In this document: piece after piece, positions 1 through 9,152 of the stretch | Position numbering within the stretch: the stretch's first letter is position 1 | How the letters are laid out: every line of letters starts with the position of its first letter | Assembly: GCA_021324395.1 (NCBI GenBank) | Contig: JAJPJG010000024.1 | Coordinates: 1-47,165, forward strand | Direction: 5' to 3' | DNA length: 47,165 bases | From: Spartobacteria bacterium | Lineage (GTDB): Bacteria > Verrucomicrobiota > Verrucomicrobiia > Chthoniobacterales > Chthoniobacteraceae | Position numbers and translations under genes: made by a program | Notes under the pieces: generated by a model | What the model saw: the letters and a program-made list of their open reading frames with translations, nothing else | The model's database searches: none | Told to the model about the DNA's origin: nothing

Positions 1-1
1 C

Positions 2-328
2 ACAACCGCCTACTACGTCATCTCTGCCCTTAATGCCACGAGCGAAGGCGTCGACTCGCCAGAAATCAACGCACGCCCTACCGCGCCGATCAGCGCAACC
101 GAACGGCTGGCGCCGGCAGTGAGCCTTGCAGGAGGAAACGCGACGATCACCCGAACCAACTCCGTCGTAGGCCACTCTTACCAGCTTCAGTATTGCGACG
201 ACTTGGGTGCGGGAAACTGGCAGACATACGGTTCAGTCCAGGCCGGCACCGGCGGCGATATCCAGTTCACGATTCCCGTCAGCGGCACATCGCAGAAACG
301 TTTCTATCGCGTGACGGTTCAGCCTTAG
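2..328 (+). CDS. C-terminal end of a secreted fibronectin type III-like protein (partial)
   Basis: The reading frame is open from the left edge and stops at TAG 326-328, so only the last 108 residues are visible and the start lies outside the window. The first residues (TTAYYVISALNATSEG) look like the last strands of a fibronectin type III domain. They are followed by a short beta-rich tail containing GHSYQLQYCDDL and ending in KRFYRVTVQP. Tails of this kind, in which a compared value ends in an FYR-type strand, are common at the C-termini of large extracellular proteins of Verrucomicrobia and Planctomycetes. A surface or secreted role is inferred. It may be an extracellular enzyme or adhesin, but its catalytic part, if any, is not visible. 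It lies upstream of two other surface-type genes on the same strand, with a 283-bp gap. Confidence 0.7.
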   Translation, partial: TTAYYVISALNATSEGVDSPEINARPTAPISATERLAPAVSLAGGNATITRTNSVVGHSYQLQYCDDLGAGNWQTYGSVQAGTGGDIQFTIPVSGTSQKRFYRVTVQP

Positions 329-611
329 ACCGGGTTCCCGCGCCGAAGCATCATGGCCGACTCAATTGCGCCGGTCGATCCCTACGTCTCCGGGCCGTTC
401 ACGCTTGTCTGAGCCGGAAACGCTCTCACGAAACTCCCATCGGCCATTGAAATGAAAAATCCCGAATTCTTCGCAGTAACGTCAGTTCGAGTGATGTTTT
501 GGCGTGACAGCGCGGCCCCGCCTTTTTAAACTGAACGCGTTCCGCTCCGGCGTTGGCAACGCGGCGGCGATTGGTGCGGACGAGTCAAATAAACGACCGC
601 GTTTTTGAGCT
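329..611. other. Intergenic region with no recognised gene
   Basis: This 283-bp gap separates the fibronectin-type gene end from the first beta-helix gene. I see no convincing small gene, RNA or strong hairpin. A promoter for the downstream gene is expected here, but I could not identify a good -35/-10 pair. The sequence directly before the ATG at 612 has no clear Shine-Dalgarno motif. Confidence 0.5.
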
Positions 612-3600
612 ATGAAAACGATGTTCCCCCCGATCGAGCCGCTGGAATCCCGGATTGCGCCCTCAGTTTTCCTCGTCACTACCACGGCTGATACGGCCGA
701 TGGTTTGCACGACACCGGCAGTCTTCGCGATGCGCTCGCGAAGGCGGATGTCAGTCCGGGCGCGGATATCATCAAGTTCAAGCTGCCCGCGCCCGCTGCG
801 CACAGCGAGAACATCATCACGTTAAACAACGGTTACGGCGAGTTAACGAGCCTCGGCAATGTCACCATCACCGGGCCGGGCGCTGGCAAGCTCATCATTA
901 ACGGTAACGGCAACCAGCGCGTTTTTGATCTCAACGATCACAACAGCGGCACGGATAGTCCGGCGACGATCAGCGGGATTTCCATGATGAATGGAAACAC
1001 CGTCGATTACGGTGGCGCCATTTACTCGGCGGAATCGTTGACGCTCAAAAACGTGGTGATCTCAGGGTCGAGCAGTTCGAAGGGCGGCGGCGCATTATGT
1101 TTAAGCGGCGGGGTTGCCTCGACCGTGAAAGCCTCGATCACCGGTTGTTTGATATCCGGCAACAGCGCGAAATATGGCGGCGGTCTTTATTTGAGAAATC
1201 TCGCGAGTGCGACGATCAGCCAGAGCGTGATATCCGGGAATTCCGCCGCAATCGACGAAGACGGCGGCGGCGTGTATCTCACTATCAACGGGAGCGGCAA
1301 AGGTGCTTCGATCACGAATTCGCAGATCACCGGAAACACCGGCGGGTTCGGAGGCGGGCTTTATCTCAAGGACTACAACAGCGCAGCGACCTCGAAGATC
1401 ACCGTGAGTCATTGCACGATCAGCGGCAATATATCGAAAACCAATACTCCGACTGAGGGCGGCGGTGGCGGCATTTATGCGCCACTTGGCAATTTTGTCG
1501 TAACGGCGACGACGATCGAGAACAACACGGCTGTTTACAATGGCGGCGGTATCGCGGCCGGTTATTCCCTCAATTTCTCGCTCGCAATGAGCGGATGCAC
1601 CATCAGCGGGAACACCGCCACGAGTTCGAGCGGCTACGGTGGCGGCGGCATTTTCCTGCACGGCAATTCGACAACGACTGCCGCAAAGATCACGGGCACG
1701 ACGATTACCGGAAACTACAGCGGAAAATATGGTGGCGGCGTTTACGCGATGAAAGGCTTGTCGCTCACGATTTCCGGCTGCACCGTTTCCGGCAACACCG
1801 CGCAAGGCGGCGGTGGCGGAGGAGTCTCCGCCTTCGGCTATGGCAATAACAAAGTGGATCTCACCATCAGCGGCGGGGTGTTTTCGGACAACATCGCGGG
1901 TCACAATGTCGGCGGCGGCATTTTCGCCCAAGGCGATGGCGCGATTTCCATCACGGGCGCGAAAGTGACCGGGAATCACGCAGCAGGACGCGGCGCCGGA
2001 ATCTTCGCGCAGAGCAGTGCTGCGACAGTGGTAATCAAAGGCGCGGTCGTCTCCGGCAATCTTTCCGATCATGCGGGCGGCGGACTCGATATCGAGGAAT
2101 CCCCAAACTTTCTCGTAACCGGCGGCTCGGTCACAGGCAACGGTGCCGGCAGTTATGGCGGCGGCGTTTACATCTTCGGCACCCTCGCTCATCCCAGCTC
2201 CGGCAGCATCAAAGGAGTCACCATTTCCGGTAATACAGCGGATGCGAAAGGCGGCGGTGTTTATCTCGGCAGCCACAGCACGCTCACGCTGCAAACTGCA
2301 AAGGTAACCGGCAATAGCGCTCCAACTGATCCGAATATCTACGGCAACGTCACGCCATTCGGTCCGACTGCCGTCAAAGCGCCCGGTGCGACGAAGGGCA
2401 ATATCATCGTAACCACCACTGCCGACGAAACCGACCCGAACGACGGCGTGATCTCGGTGCGCGAAGCACTCGCGCAGGCCGACCTGACACCGGACACGGT
2501 GGACACCATCGGTTTTGCGTTGCCCGCATCGCAACTCGTGGACGGCGCATTCACCATTCAGCTCGGCGGCACCGAACTGAGCAGCATGGGCAATGTAAAA
2601 ATCGTTGGACCCGGCGCGGGCAAACTGATCATTGACGCCGGCGGCAACAGCCGCGTATTCCATTTCGACGACGGCGACAATGGCACGGATCGGCCGGTGA
2701 GCATCAGCGGGCTGTCAATCCTGAACGGCAATGTCTCATCGTCGAATGTTGGCGCCGGCATCGATTGTCTCGAATCACTCACGGTCAGCAACGTCGTCAT
2801 CGCCGGCTGTCAGGCAGCCGATGGCGCGGCCATTAGCGCGGTGAATTTTGCGGCGACCACGAATCTCGACGTATCGATCAGCAACTCGTTCTTCACCGGC
2901 AACACCACGTCCGCCTACGCAGGCGCGCTCGACCTCGAGGGCCTGAGCTCGCTCACCTTGAAAAACAGCGTCCTCACCGGCAACACCGCCACCAACAGCG
3001 GCGGCGGCGCTTACATCGGCATGACCGCCGCCGGCAAAGGACTGGTCACCGTCACCGGCTGCCAGATCTCCGGCAACAGCGCATACTACGGCGGCGGCCT
3101 GCGCATCAATGACGCCAGCACCGACGCCGGCGCCAAAGTCACCATCACCAGCACAAAATTCAACGGCAACACCATCGCAGACGCATCCGGCAAGCGCGGT
3201 GGCGCGGGCCTTTTCCTCGGAGGCGGCAAGACCACACTCACCGGGTGCATCATCGATAACAACACCGCGAAGTTCACCGGCGGCGGCATCGAGGCGAAAG
3301 ACTTCACCTCGATCACCATCTCCAAGTGCACCATCAGCGGCAATCGCGCCACCACCACCAACGCCAACTATCAAGGCGGCGGCGGCGTTTTCCTCGAGGG
3401 CGACACCAGCGGCGGCCTGCCGCCGGTTCTTATTTCCAAATCGCTCATCGCCGACAACCGCGCCGCGCTCTACGGCGGCGGTCTTTTCGCCGAGAATGGT
3501 GTCGGGCTCACCATCTCCGGCACCACATTCAGCGGCAACAACGCCGCGAGCGATGGCGGCGGCGTGTTCGCGGACGGCCACGGCGCGAACATGCCGGCGC

Positions 3601-4109
3601 TGACCGTCACCAGCGGCGCATTTGCCGACAACGTCTCCGGCTTCACCGGCGGCGGCGTGTGGTTCGGCAACGGAACCTTCTCGCTCACCGGCTCGAAGAT
3701 CACCGGCAACACGGCTGCAAAAAACGGCGGCGGCATCTACGCCAGCACCTCTGTTTCCACCAACGGAGTAGTCATCAACAAAGCCATCGCCGCCGACAAC
3801 TTTGCTGCGAAATACGGCGGCGGGCTGGACATCCGCGACACCACCAATTTCCTCGTCAGCGGCGGCTCCTTTACCGGCAATACCGCGGTCGAAGGCGGCG
3901 GGATTTACCTGCAGGATTCCAGCGGCGACATAGAGGCCGTCACCATCTCCGGCAACATCGCGACCAGCTCGGGCGGCGGTGTGTTCAACCACACCACGAC
4001 TCTCAACAGTGTGACGCTCCAGATCGCCAAAGTCATCGCCAACAGCGCCCCGCTCGGGCCCGACGTGTATGACACGCCCGGCGACCTCAAGACGTTCACG
4101 TTTGTATAA
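612..4109 (+). CDS. Giant LESRIAPS-motif right-handed beta-helix surface protein, copy 1
   Basis: A protein of 1165 residues with no classical signal peptide. The N-terminus instead carries EPLESRIAPS at about residues 9-18, resembling the LEPR-XLL-type N-terminal motif of large PVC-group proteins. It has two homologous modules, starting near residue 20 (VTTTADTAD...SLRDALAKAD) and near residue 597 (VTTTADETD...SVREALAQAD). Each opens with a CSLREA-like segment and a GPGAGKLIID/N loop, then many coils built around ISGN and GGG[IV][YF]. This pattern is typical of right-handed beta-helices and recalls the GGAI and FxxN repeats of chlamydial polymorphic membrane proteins. No autotransporter barrel is visible at the C-terminus. 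ATG 612 is chosen because the LESRIAPS motif follows at once. The next gene is a paralog 35 bp downstream, probably cotranscribed. An adhesin or surface-layer role is inferred; a polysaccharide-binding or lyase-like fold is an alternative. Confidence 0.85.
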   Translation: MKTMFPPIEPLESRIAPSVFLVTTTADTADGLHDTGSLRDALAKADVSPGADIIKFKLPAPAAHSENIITLNNGYGELTSLGNVTITGPGAGKLIINGNGNQRVFDLNDHNSGTDSPATISGISMMNGNTVDYGGAIYSAESLTLKNVVISGSSSSKGGGALCLSGGVASTVKASITGCLISGNSAKYGGGLYLRNLASATISQSVISGNSAAIDEDGGGVYLTINGSGKGASITNSQITGNTGGFGGGLYLKDYNSAATSKITVSHCTISGNISKTNTPTEGGGGGIYAPLGNFVVTATTIENNTAVYNGGGIAAGYSLNFSLAMSGCTISGNTATSSSGYGGGGIFLHGNSTTTAAKITGTTITGNYSGKYGGGVYAMKGLSLTISGCTVSGNTAQGGGGGGVSAFGYGNNKVDLTISGGVFSDNIAGHNVGGGIFAQGDGAISITGAKVTGNHAAGRGAGIFAQSSAATVVIKGAVVSGNLSDHAGGGLDIEESPNFLVTGGSVTGNGAGSYGGGVYIFGTLAHPSSGSIKGVTISGNTADAKGGGVYLGSHSTLTLQTAKVTGNSAPTDPNIYGNVTPFGPTAVKAPGATKGNIIVTTTADETDPNDGVISVREALAQADLTPDTVDTIGFALPASQLVDGAFTIQLGGTELSSMGNVKIVGPGAGKLIIDAGGNSRVFHFDDGDNGTDRPVSISGLSILNGNVSSSNVGAGIDCLESLTVSNVVIAGCQAADGAAISAVNFAATTNLDVSISNSFFTGNTTSAYAGALDLEGLSSLTLKNSVLTGNTATNSGGGAYIGMTAAGKGLVTVTGCQISGNSAYYGGGLRINDASTDAGAKVTITSTKFNGNTIADASGKRGGAGLFLGGGKTTLTGCIIDNNTAKFTGGGIEAKDFTSITISKCTISGNRATTTNANYQGGGGVFLEGDTSGGLPPVLISKSLIADNRAALYGGGLFAENGVGLTISGTTFSGNNAASDGGGVFADGHGANMPALTVTSGAFADNVSGFTGGGVWFGNGTFSLTGSKITGNTAAKNGGGIYASTSVSTNGVVINKAIAADNFAAKYGGGLDIRDTTNFLVSGGSFTGNTAVEGGGIYLQDSSGDIEAVTISGNIATSSGGGVFNHTTTLNSVTLQIAKVIANSAPLGPDVYDTPGDLKTFTFV

Positions 4110-4144
4110 CGGACACACCCCGTTTAATCGCACGTATTTGTTCC

Positions 4145-7100
4145 ATGAAAAAACACTCGCGCATTGAAGCACTCGAATCCCGCATCGCTCCTTCCGTTTT
4201 CCTCGTCACCACCACCGCGGATACATTGGATCCTGTGCATCACGCTTCCGGCAGCTTGCGCGATGCGATTGCGAATGCGAACAACAATCCCGGCGCGGAC
4301 ACGATCAAGTTCAAACTACCGGCGCGACCGTCGCACAGCGAAAACATCATCACGCTGAACAACACTTACGGCGAGCTCTTGATCCAGCCGGTCAACGCCG
4401 GCGATTCCCTCACGATCACCGGCCCCGGCGCGGGCAAGCTCATCATCGACGGCGGCGGCAATTCGCGCATTTTCGACATCGACGATAACAGCGACGTGAC
4501 CGACAGCCCCGCGACCATCAGCGGCCTCTCACTCGTGCATGGCAACGGCAACGGCCTGCACTTCTCCGGCAGCGGCGGAGCGATCTTCGACACCGAGTCG
4601 CTCACGATCAAAAAGTGCGTGGTCTCCGGCTGCACCGCCAGTGGCGTGAGCGCGTATGCCTACAAGACCGCAGGCACCACGGTCAATATCAGCAACTCGC
4701 TCATCACCGGCAACACCGGCGGCCCCGGACTCGCCCTCGAGCCGTCGAAATCCGTCTTTGTCACCAACTGCCAGATTACCGGCAACGGCGTGACGGGTGG
4801 AAAAGGCGGCGGCGCTTACATTTTCCTCACCAACACGGGCACGGGCGCGACTCTCAGCCACAACATCATCACCGGCAACACCAGTGGCGAGGGCGGCGGA
4901 TTGTATGTGGTGGACCATAATCCCGATCCCGCCTCCAAGATCTCCATCAGCGCCTCGGAAATCGCCGGCAATACCGCCACGAGCGAAGGCGGCGGCGTCT
5001 TTGTGAGTAAAGGCAACATGATCATCACCGGCTCGATCATTAAAAATAATACCGTCCAACAGAACGGCGGCGGCATCGAGGCCGCCAATGGCTTCGCTTC
5101 GCTGAGCATCACCGGCAGCACCATCAGCGGCAATCAGACGATCAACGGCAGCGGCACCGGCGGCGGCGGCATCTTCATTGAGGGCAACAGCTCCGGCACG
5201 CCGCAACCGGTCAGCATCAAAGCGTCGCAAATTTCCGACAACACCTCCGCCGCTACCGGCGGCGGGATCGCCGCGCCCGATGGGATCGCGCTGACCTTGA
5301 CCAGCTCATTTATTTCCGGAAATACCGCGGCGAAATCCGGTGGCGGTCTTTACCTATTTGGCCTCAACAAATCGAACACTGCGTTCGCACTGACGATCAC
5401 CGGAGGCGCGTTCACCAACAATGTCACTGGCATTCATGGAGGCGGGATCTACGCCGGCGACGACGGCGACATCACCATCACGGGCACCAAGATCACCGGT
5501 AACACAGCAGCCCTCGGCGTGGGCGGCGGCGGCGATCTGAACACCAACGGCAACCTCGTGCTCAAGGGCCTCATCGTTTCCAACAACATCGCCGCCGATG
5601 GCGGCGGCCTCTTTCTCGCCAGCACCCAGCACCTCACCATGACCGGCGGCTCGATCACCGGCAACGCTGCCACCAATGAGGGCGGCGGCATCTACGGGGA
5701 CGTGATCACCGGCAGCATCCTCGGCGTCACCATCTCCGGCAACGCGGCGACCGACAAAGGCGGCGGCGTGTTTGAAAGCGGCGGCAATCTCACCCTCCAG
5801 GTCGCCAAAGTCACCGCCAACACCGCGCCGACCGAACCGAACGTCGCCGGCCCCTTCACCGCCTCCGGCCCCGACGTCGCCGTGGCCGCGCCCGCGACGA
5901 GCGGCAACCTCATCGTCACCACCACGGACGACGAAAGTGACGGCGGCACGCTGAACGATCCCGCCGGAGCGGACCACGTGCTCTCATTGCGCGAAGCACT
6001 CGCCGTTGCCGACCTGATGCCCGGCGTGCAAACCATCGGCTTCAAGCTCCCCGCGCCCGCCGCGCACGATGCCAACATCATTCTGCTGACGCTCGGCGAG
6101 CTGACCAGCAAAGGCGACGTCACCATCAAAGGCCCCGGCGCGGGCAAACTGATCATCGACGGTGGCGGCAACTCGCGGATTTTCGACATCTTCGATGGCG
6201 ATAAATCGACCGATCATCCGTCGATCATCAGCGGGCTGTCACTAGTCCATGGCAATGGCACCGGCGCCCATTACTCGGGAGATGGCGGAGCAATCGTGGA
6301 CACGGAATCGCTCACGGTCACGAACTGCGTCATCTCGGGAAATACCGCGAGCGGCGGCGTCGGCGGCATCGGCGCCTACGCAGAATTGAATCCGAGCACC
6401 ACAATCAATATCAGCAACTCGTTCATCACCGGCAATCACGGCACCAGTGGCGCCGGGGGAGTTGATCTCGAGGCGACAAAGTCCGTCACCCTCATGAAGA
6501 GCCAGATTACCGGCAACACCGGCACCGGTTCCGCACGCGGCGGAGGCGCTTACGTTTTTCTCTCCGCCACGGGCACGGGCGCCACGATCAAACAGGACGT
6601 AATTACCGGCAACACCTCCGCCGACATCGCCGGCGGATTGTTGCTGAACAACAACAGCACCGTCACCGGCTCGAAGATCACCATCGACAAAACCACCATC
6701 GCCGGCAACACCTCCACCAGCTCCGCCAGCGGCGGAGGCGGACTCTACGCGAGGACGGGCGAGACCGTCATCACCCACTCGATCATCCAAAACAACAGCG
6801 CGAAATTTGCCGGCGGCGGCATTGAGGCCAATGGATTCAACTCGCTGACGATCTCCGCCAGCGTCGTGAGTGGCAACCGGACGACGACGCTCAGCAGCTC
6901 CTATCAGGGTGGAGGCGGCATCTACATCCTCGGTGCCGACTCCGGCACACAACAACCGGCGACGATCACCGGCTGCACCATTTCCGACAATCATTCCGCC
7001 CGCTGGGGCGGCGGCGTCCTCGCCTACGGTGGTGTCGATCTTTCCATCACCGGTTCCACCATCTCCGGCAATAACGCCGCGAAGTGGGGTGGCGGCCTCT

Positions 7101-7633
7101 ATGTCGCCGGCAACGGCAACAACCGGGTCAACCTCACCGTGACCGGCAGCACCATCTCCGATAATACCGCCACCTATTATGGCGGCGGCATTCACGTCTT
7201 CACCGAGGGCAATTTCACCATCTCCTCCTCGAAAGTCACCGGCAACAGCGCCGGCGGCCATGGCGGTGGCATCTATGCCCGCACTTTCGGGGCTGCCGTG
7301 ACCACTATCAAAAACAACGTTGTCGCAACCAATTTCTCGGCACACGGCGGCGGTGGCATTTACCTCGGCGACACCACCAGCTTTCTCGTCACCGGCGGCT
7401 CCATCACCGACAACACCGCTCTCACCGAGGGCGGCGGAATCGACGTCACATCCGGCACCGGCACCATCAAGACCAGCATTATCGGCAACATCGCCGTCCA
7501 GCAGGGCGGCGGTGTTTTCAATGACACCGGCAACGTCACCCTGCAAATCGCCAAGGTCATCGCCAACAGCGCGCCACTCGGCCCCGACGTGTATGACACG
7601 CCCGGCGACCTTAGCACGTTCAACCTTGTGTAA
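4145..7633 (+). CDS. Giant LESRIAPS-motif right-handed beta-helix surface protein, copy 2
   Basis: A protein of 1162 residues, a tandem paralog of the preceding gene. It begins with a short basic start and ALESRIAPSVFLVTTTADT, then a beta-helix module from about residue 20. A second module starts near residue 588 (IVTTTDDESD...LSLREALAVAD). The coils repeat ISGN or ITGN followed by GGG[IL][YF], like copy 1, and the last 25 residues (including APLGPDVYDTPGDL) are almost the same in both copies. The similarity over the whole length and at both ends indicates gene duplication, and the two modules inside each gene indicate an older internal duplication. Cell-surface location and an adhesive or structural role are inferred. 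The stop is followed after 23 bp by the end of a convergent gene, with no clear terminator. Confidence 0.85.
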   Translation: MKKHSRIEALESRIAPSVFLVTTTADTLDPVHHASGSLRDAIANANNNPGADTIKFKLPARPSHSENIITLNNTYGELLIQPVNAGDSLTITGPGAGKLIIDGGGNSRIFDIDDNSDVTDSPATISGLSLVHGNGNGLHFSGSGGAIFDTESLTIKKCVVSGCTASGVSAYAYKTAGTTVNISNSLITGNTGGPGLALEPSKSVFVTNCQITGNGVTGGKGGGAYIFLTNTGTGATLSHNIITGNTSGEGGGLYVVDHNPDPASKISISASEIAGNTATSEGGGVFVSKGNMIITGSIIKNNTVQQNGGGIEAANGFASLSITGSTISGNQTINGSGTGGGGIFIEGNSSGTPQPVSIKASQISDNTSAATGGGIAAPDGIALTLTSSFISGNTAAKSGGGLYLFGLNKSNTAFALTITGGAFTNNVTGIHGGGIYAGDDGDITITGTKITGNTAALGVGGGGDLNTNGNLVLKGLIVSNNIAADGGGLFLASTQHLTMTGGSITGNAATNEGGGIYGDVITGSILGVTISGNAATDKGGGVFESGGNLTLQVAKVTANTAPTEPNVAGPFTASGPDVAVAAPATSGNLIVTTTDDESDGGTLNDPAGADHVLSLREALAVADLMPGVQTIGFKLPAPAAHDANIILLTLGELTSKGDVTIKGPGAGKLIIDGGGNSRIFDIFDGDKSTDHPSIISGLSLVHGNGTGAHYSGDGGAIVDTESLTVTNCVISGNTASGGVGGIGAYAELNPSTTINISNSFITGNHGTSGAGGVDLEATKSVTLMKSQITGNTGTGSARGGGAYVFLSATGTGATIKQDVITGNTSADIAGGLLLNNNSTVTGSKITIDKTTIAGNTSTSSASGGGGLYARTGETVITHSIIQNNSAKFAGGGIEANGFNSLTISASVVSGNRTTTLSSSYQGGGGIYILGADSGTQQPATITGCTISDNHSARWGGGVLAYGGVDLSITGSTISGNNAAKWGGGLYVAGNGNNRVNLTVTGSTISDNTATYYGGGIHVFTEGNFTISSSKVTGNSAGGHGGGIYARTFGAAVTTIKNNVVATNFSAHGGGGIYLGDTTSFLVTGGSITDNTALTEGGGIDVTSGTGTIKTSIIGNIAVQQGGGVFNDTGNVTLQIAKVIANSAPLGPDVYDTPGDLSTFNLV

Positions 7634-7656
7634 AATTCGCTTCTGCAGCGCGGCGA

Positions 7657-8727
7657 TTACGCGGCTGCCTGCGCGCCGAGTTGCAGCGCGAGCTTCGTCA
7701 GTGCCGCGGAATTTGCGAGGCCGTCGAGGAAACGCTGCGGAATTCCCGTGAGCCCGACCTGTGCGCCGACGAGTGCGCCGGTGAGAATGCAACGCGCCTG
7801 GTTTTGTCCGCCGCCGTTGAGCGCGTGGAGCACGGCGGACTCGAAGTCGTCGCTGAAGCGCGCCGCGAGATAATAGGCAGCCGGAAGCTGGTGATAAATC
7901 GCGCACGGCATGCCGTAAACGATCGAGACTTTCCACGCCGGCTCGATGCGAATGCCCTGATCGAGCGCCGCCTCGGCCATGTAGGATGGCGTCAGCAGCG
8001 CGTCGGGTGATGAAAAGCGGCCCGCGCGCGGCGGATCGGGATCGCCCGGTTTCGGTGGCTGGAGTTTGCTGCTCGTGACCGCATGGAAAGGCAGCTCACC
8101 GGCTTTGACCATATCGAGCAATTTGTCCGAAAGTAGCGGATCGAGCTTTTCGCCGCGCACGAGCAAAGCGAGCACGCAGCAGTAAGCCGTCGTCATCGCG
8201 ACGATCGCCTCGTCGGCCTGCGTGAGAATGCAATTCGCGCTCACCGTTTCCGCGACGCGCGCCGGCGTCTTTGCGTAACGCGCCGCGAGCACCAGCGCGC
8301 GCTCCGCGGCTTCGGTCGTGTCCGCATGACCGCCGGTTTCGCGCCACGATTTTTTCTGCTCGACCCGCCGCCGCCACGCTTCGCGAATCGACTGGCTCGT
8401 GTAACCGCCCGGCCCGCTCATCGGCCGGCCATCGAGCTTCGGGAAAAGTTCGTCGTCCAGCCTGCGGCAAAAATCCGCTTCATCGTAGCCGTCGTTTTCC
8501 ACGACCGAACGCAGCAGCATTTCGGTGATGATTCCTGCCTGGGAAAGCTCGCCCGCTTTCAAACCGGCGTGATAGCGGTGCGGCTTCGGCTCGGTGTAGC
8601 CGCTGATCCAGTCGCCAAAATCACGCCTCATCTCGTCGAGGTCATAATACCAATGCGGCCCCACCCCGAGCGCATCGCCAATCAGCGCGCCCATCACGGC
8701 GCCGGCTGCACGTTGTTCGATGGACAT
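7657..8727 (-). CDS. ADP-ribosylglycohydrolase family protein
   Basis: A protein of 356 residues. The N-terminus contains GAVMGALIGDALG, the glycine/aspartate motif of the ADP-ribosylglycohydrolase (DraG/ARH) family. The middle part has the all-helical pattern with GHADTTEAAERA and NCILTQADEAIVAMTTAY, and a late GGGQNQARCILTGALVGAQVG segment corresponds to the C-terminal GGDxDxxA-type metal-binding region. In this copy the usual acidic residues of that last motif are replaced by GGGQNQAR, so catalysis is not assured. Family members remove ADP-ribose from proteins or hydrolyse related compounds in the cytoplasm using two metal ions. The ATG at 8725-8727 lies 6 bp from the first unit of the 21-bp repeat array, so any promoter is inside that array. 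No ADP-ribosyltransferase is nearby. Confidence 0.8.
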   Translation of the reverse strand: MSIEQRAAGAVMGALIGDALGVGPHWYYDLDEMRRDFGDWISGYTEPKPHRYHAGLKAGELSQAGIITEMLLRSVVENDGYDEADFCRRLDDELFPKLDGRPMSGPGGYTSQSIREAWRRRVEQKKSWRETGGHADTTEAAERALVLAARYAKTPARVAETVSANCILTQADEAIVAMTTAYCCVLALLVRGEKLDPLLSDKLLDMVKAGELPFHAVTSSKLQPPKPGDPDPPRAGRFSSPDALLTPSYMAEAALDQGIRIEPAWKVSIVYGMPCAIYHQLPAAYYLAARFSDDFESAVLHALNGGGQNQARCILTGALVGAQVGLTGIPQRFLDGLANSAALTKLALQLGAQAAA

Positions 8728-8733
8728 GATTCG

Positions 8734-9069
8734 GAAACCTATCTGATTTCGGGCAAAAAAGCATCAATCCGATTCCGATTTGGATCGATCGTTTTGCAAA
8801 AGGGATTAGTCCTTTTCCGATTTCCATGAGTCGGTTTCCGAATCCGACTAGTCGGATTCGGGTTTGGACTGATCTGATTCGGAATCCGGCTAGTCCAATT
8901 CCGAATTCCTTCGATCCGTTTTCAAATTCGATCAATCGGACTGGCAATCCGACTAGTCCGATTCCGAATTCCCTGAATCGTTTTGCAAATCCGACTAATC
9001 GGCAGAGCAATCGATTCATCCGTTTCGCAATCCGACTAGTCGGATTCGAAATCCGATCAATCTATTTCA
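8734..9069. repeat. Tandem array A: 16 degenerate 21-bp units with a palindromic core
   Basis: The sequence divides into 16 consecutive units of 21 bp (unit 2 is 22 bp and unit 14 is 20 bp), with approximate consensus GAATCCGACTAGTCSGATTCS. The best unit, at 8840-8860, contains a perfect 20-bp palindrome at 8840-8859, and the unit at 9028-9048 contains an 18-bp palindrome at 9029-9046. Other units keep the dyad layout with substitutions. The array fills the gap upstream of the ADP-ribosylglycohydrolase gene. Units are contiguous with no spacers, so it is not a CRISPR. Because 21 is a multiple of three, several frames stay open across it, but I regard those as by-products. Confidence 0.9.
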
Positions 9070-9152
9070 GCAGCGCTTTTGGCGTTTTTGCGCAGGAGCG
9101 CGGCTGCCGAGGCTTGCGAAGGCTGAGCTGGCGATTTTTATACAACGCCGCG
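9070..9152. other. Non-repetitive spacer between the two 21-bp arrays
   Basis: An 83-bp stretch without the 21-bp pattern separates array A from array B. I see no gene in it. A T-rich run near 9135-9141 (TTTTTATA) is the only notable feature, and I cannot assign it a function. Confidence 0.5.

Noticed and set aside
1101..2663. Very long open frame of 520 codons antisense to the first beta-helix gene (similar ones at 2775-4172 and 6242-7936).
   Set aside because: The frames mirror the repeated GC-rich coils of the sense genes and give Arg/Ala/Asp-rich sequence with no known domain. They are shadows of biased codon use.
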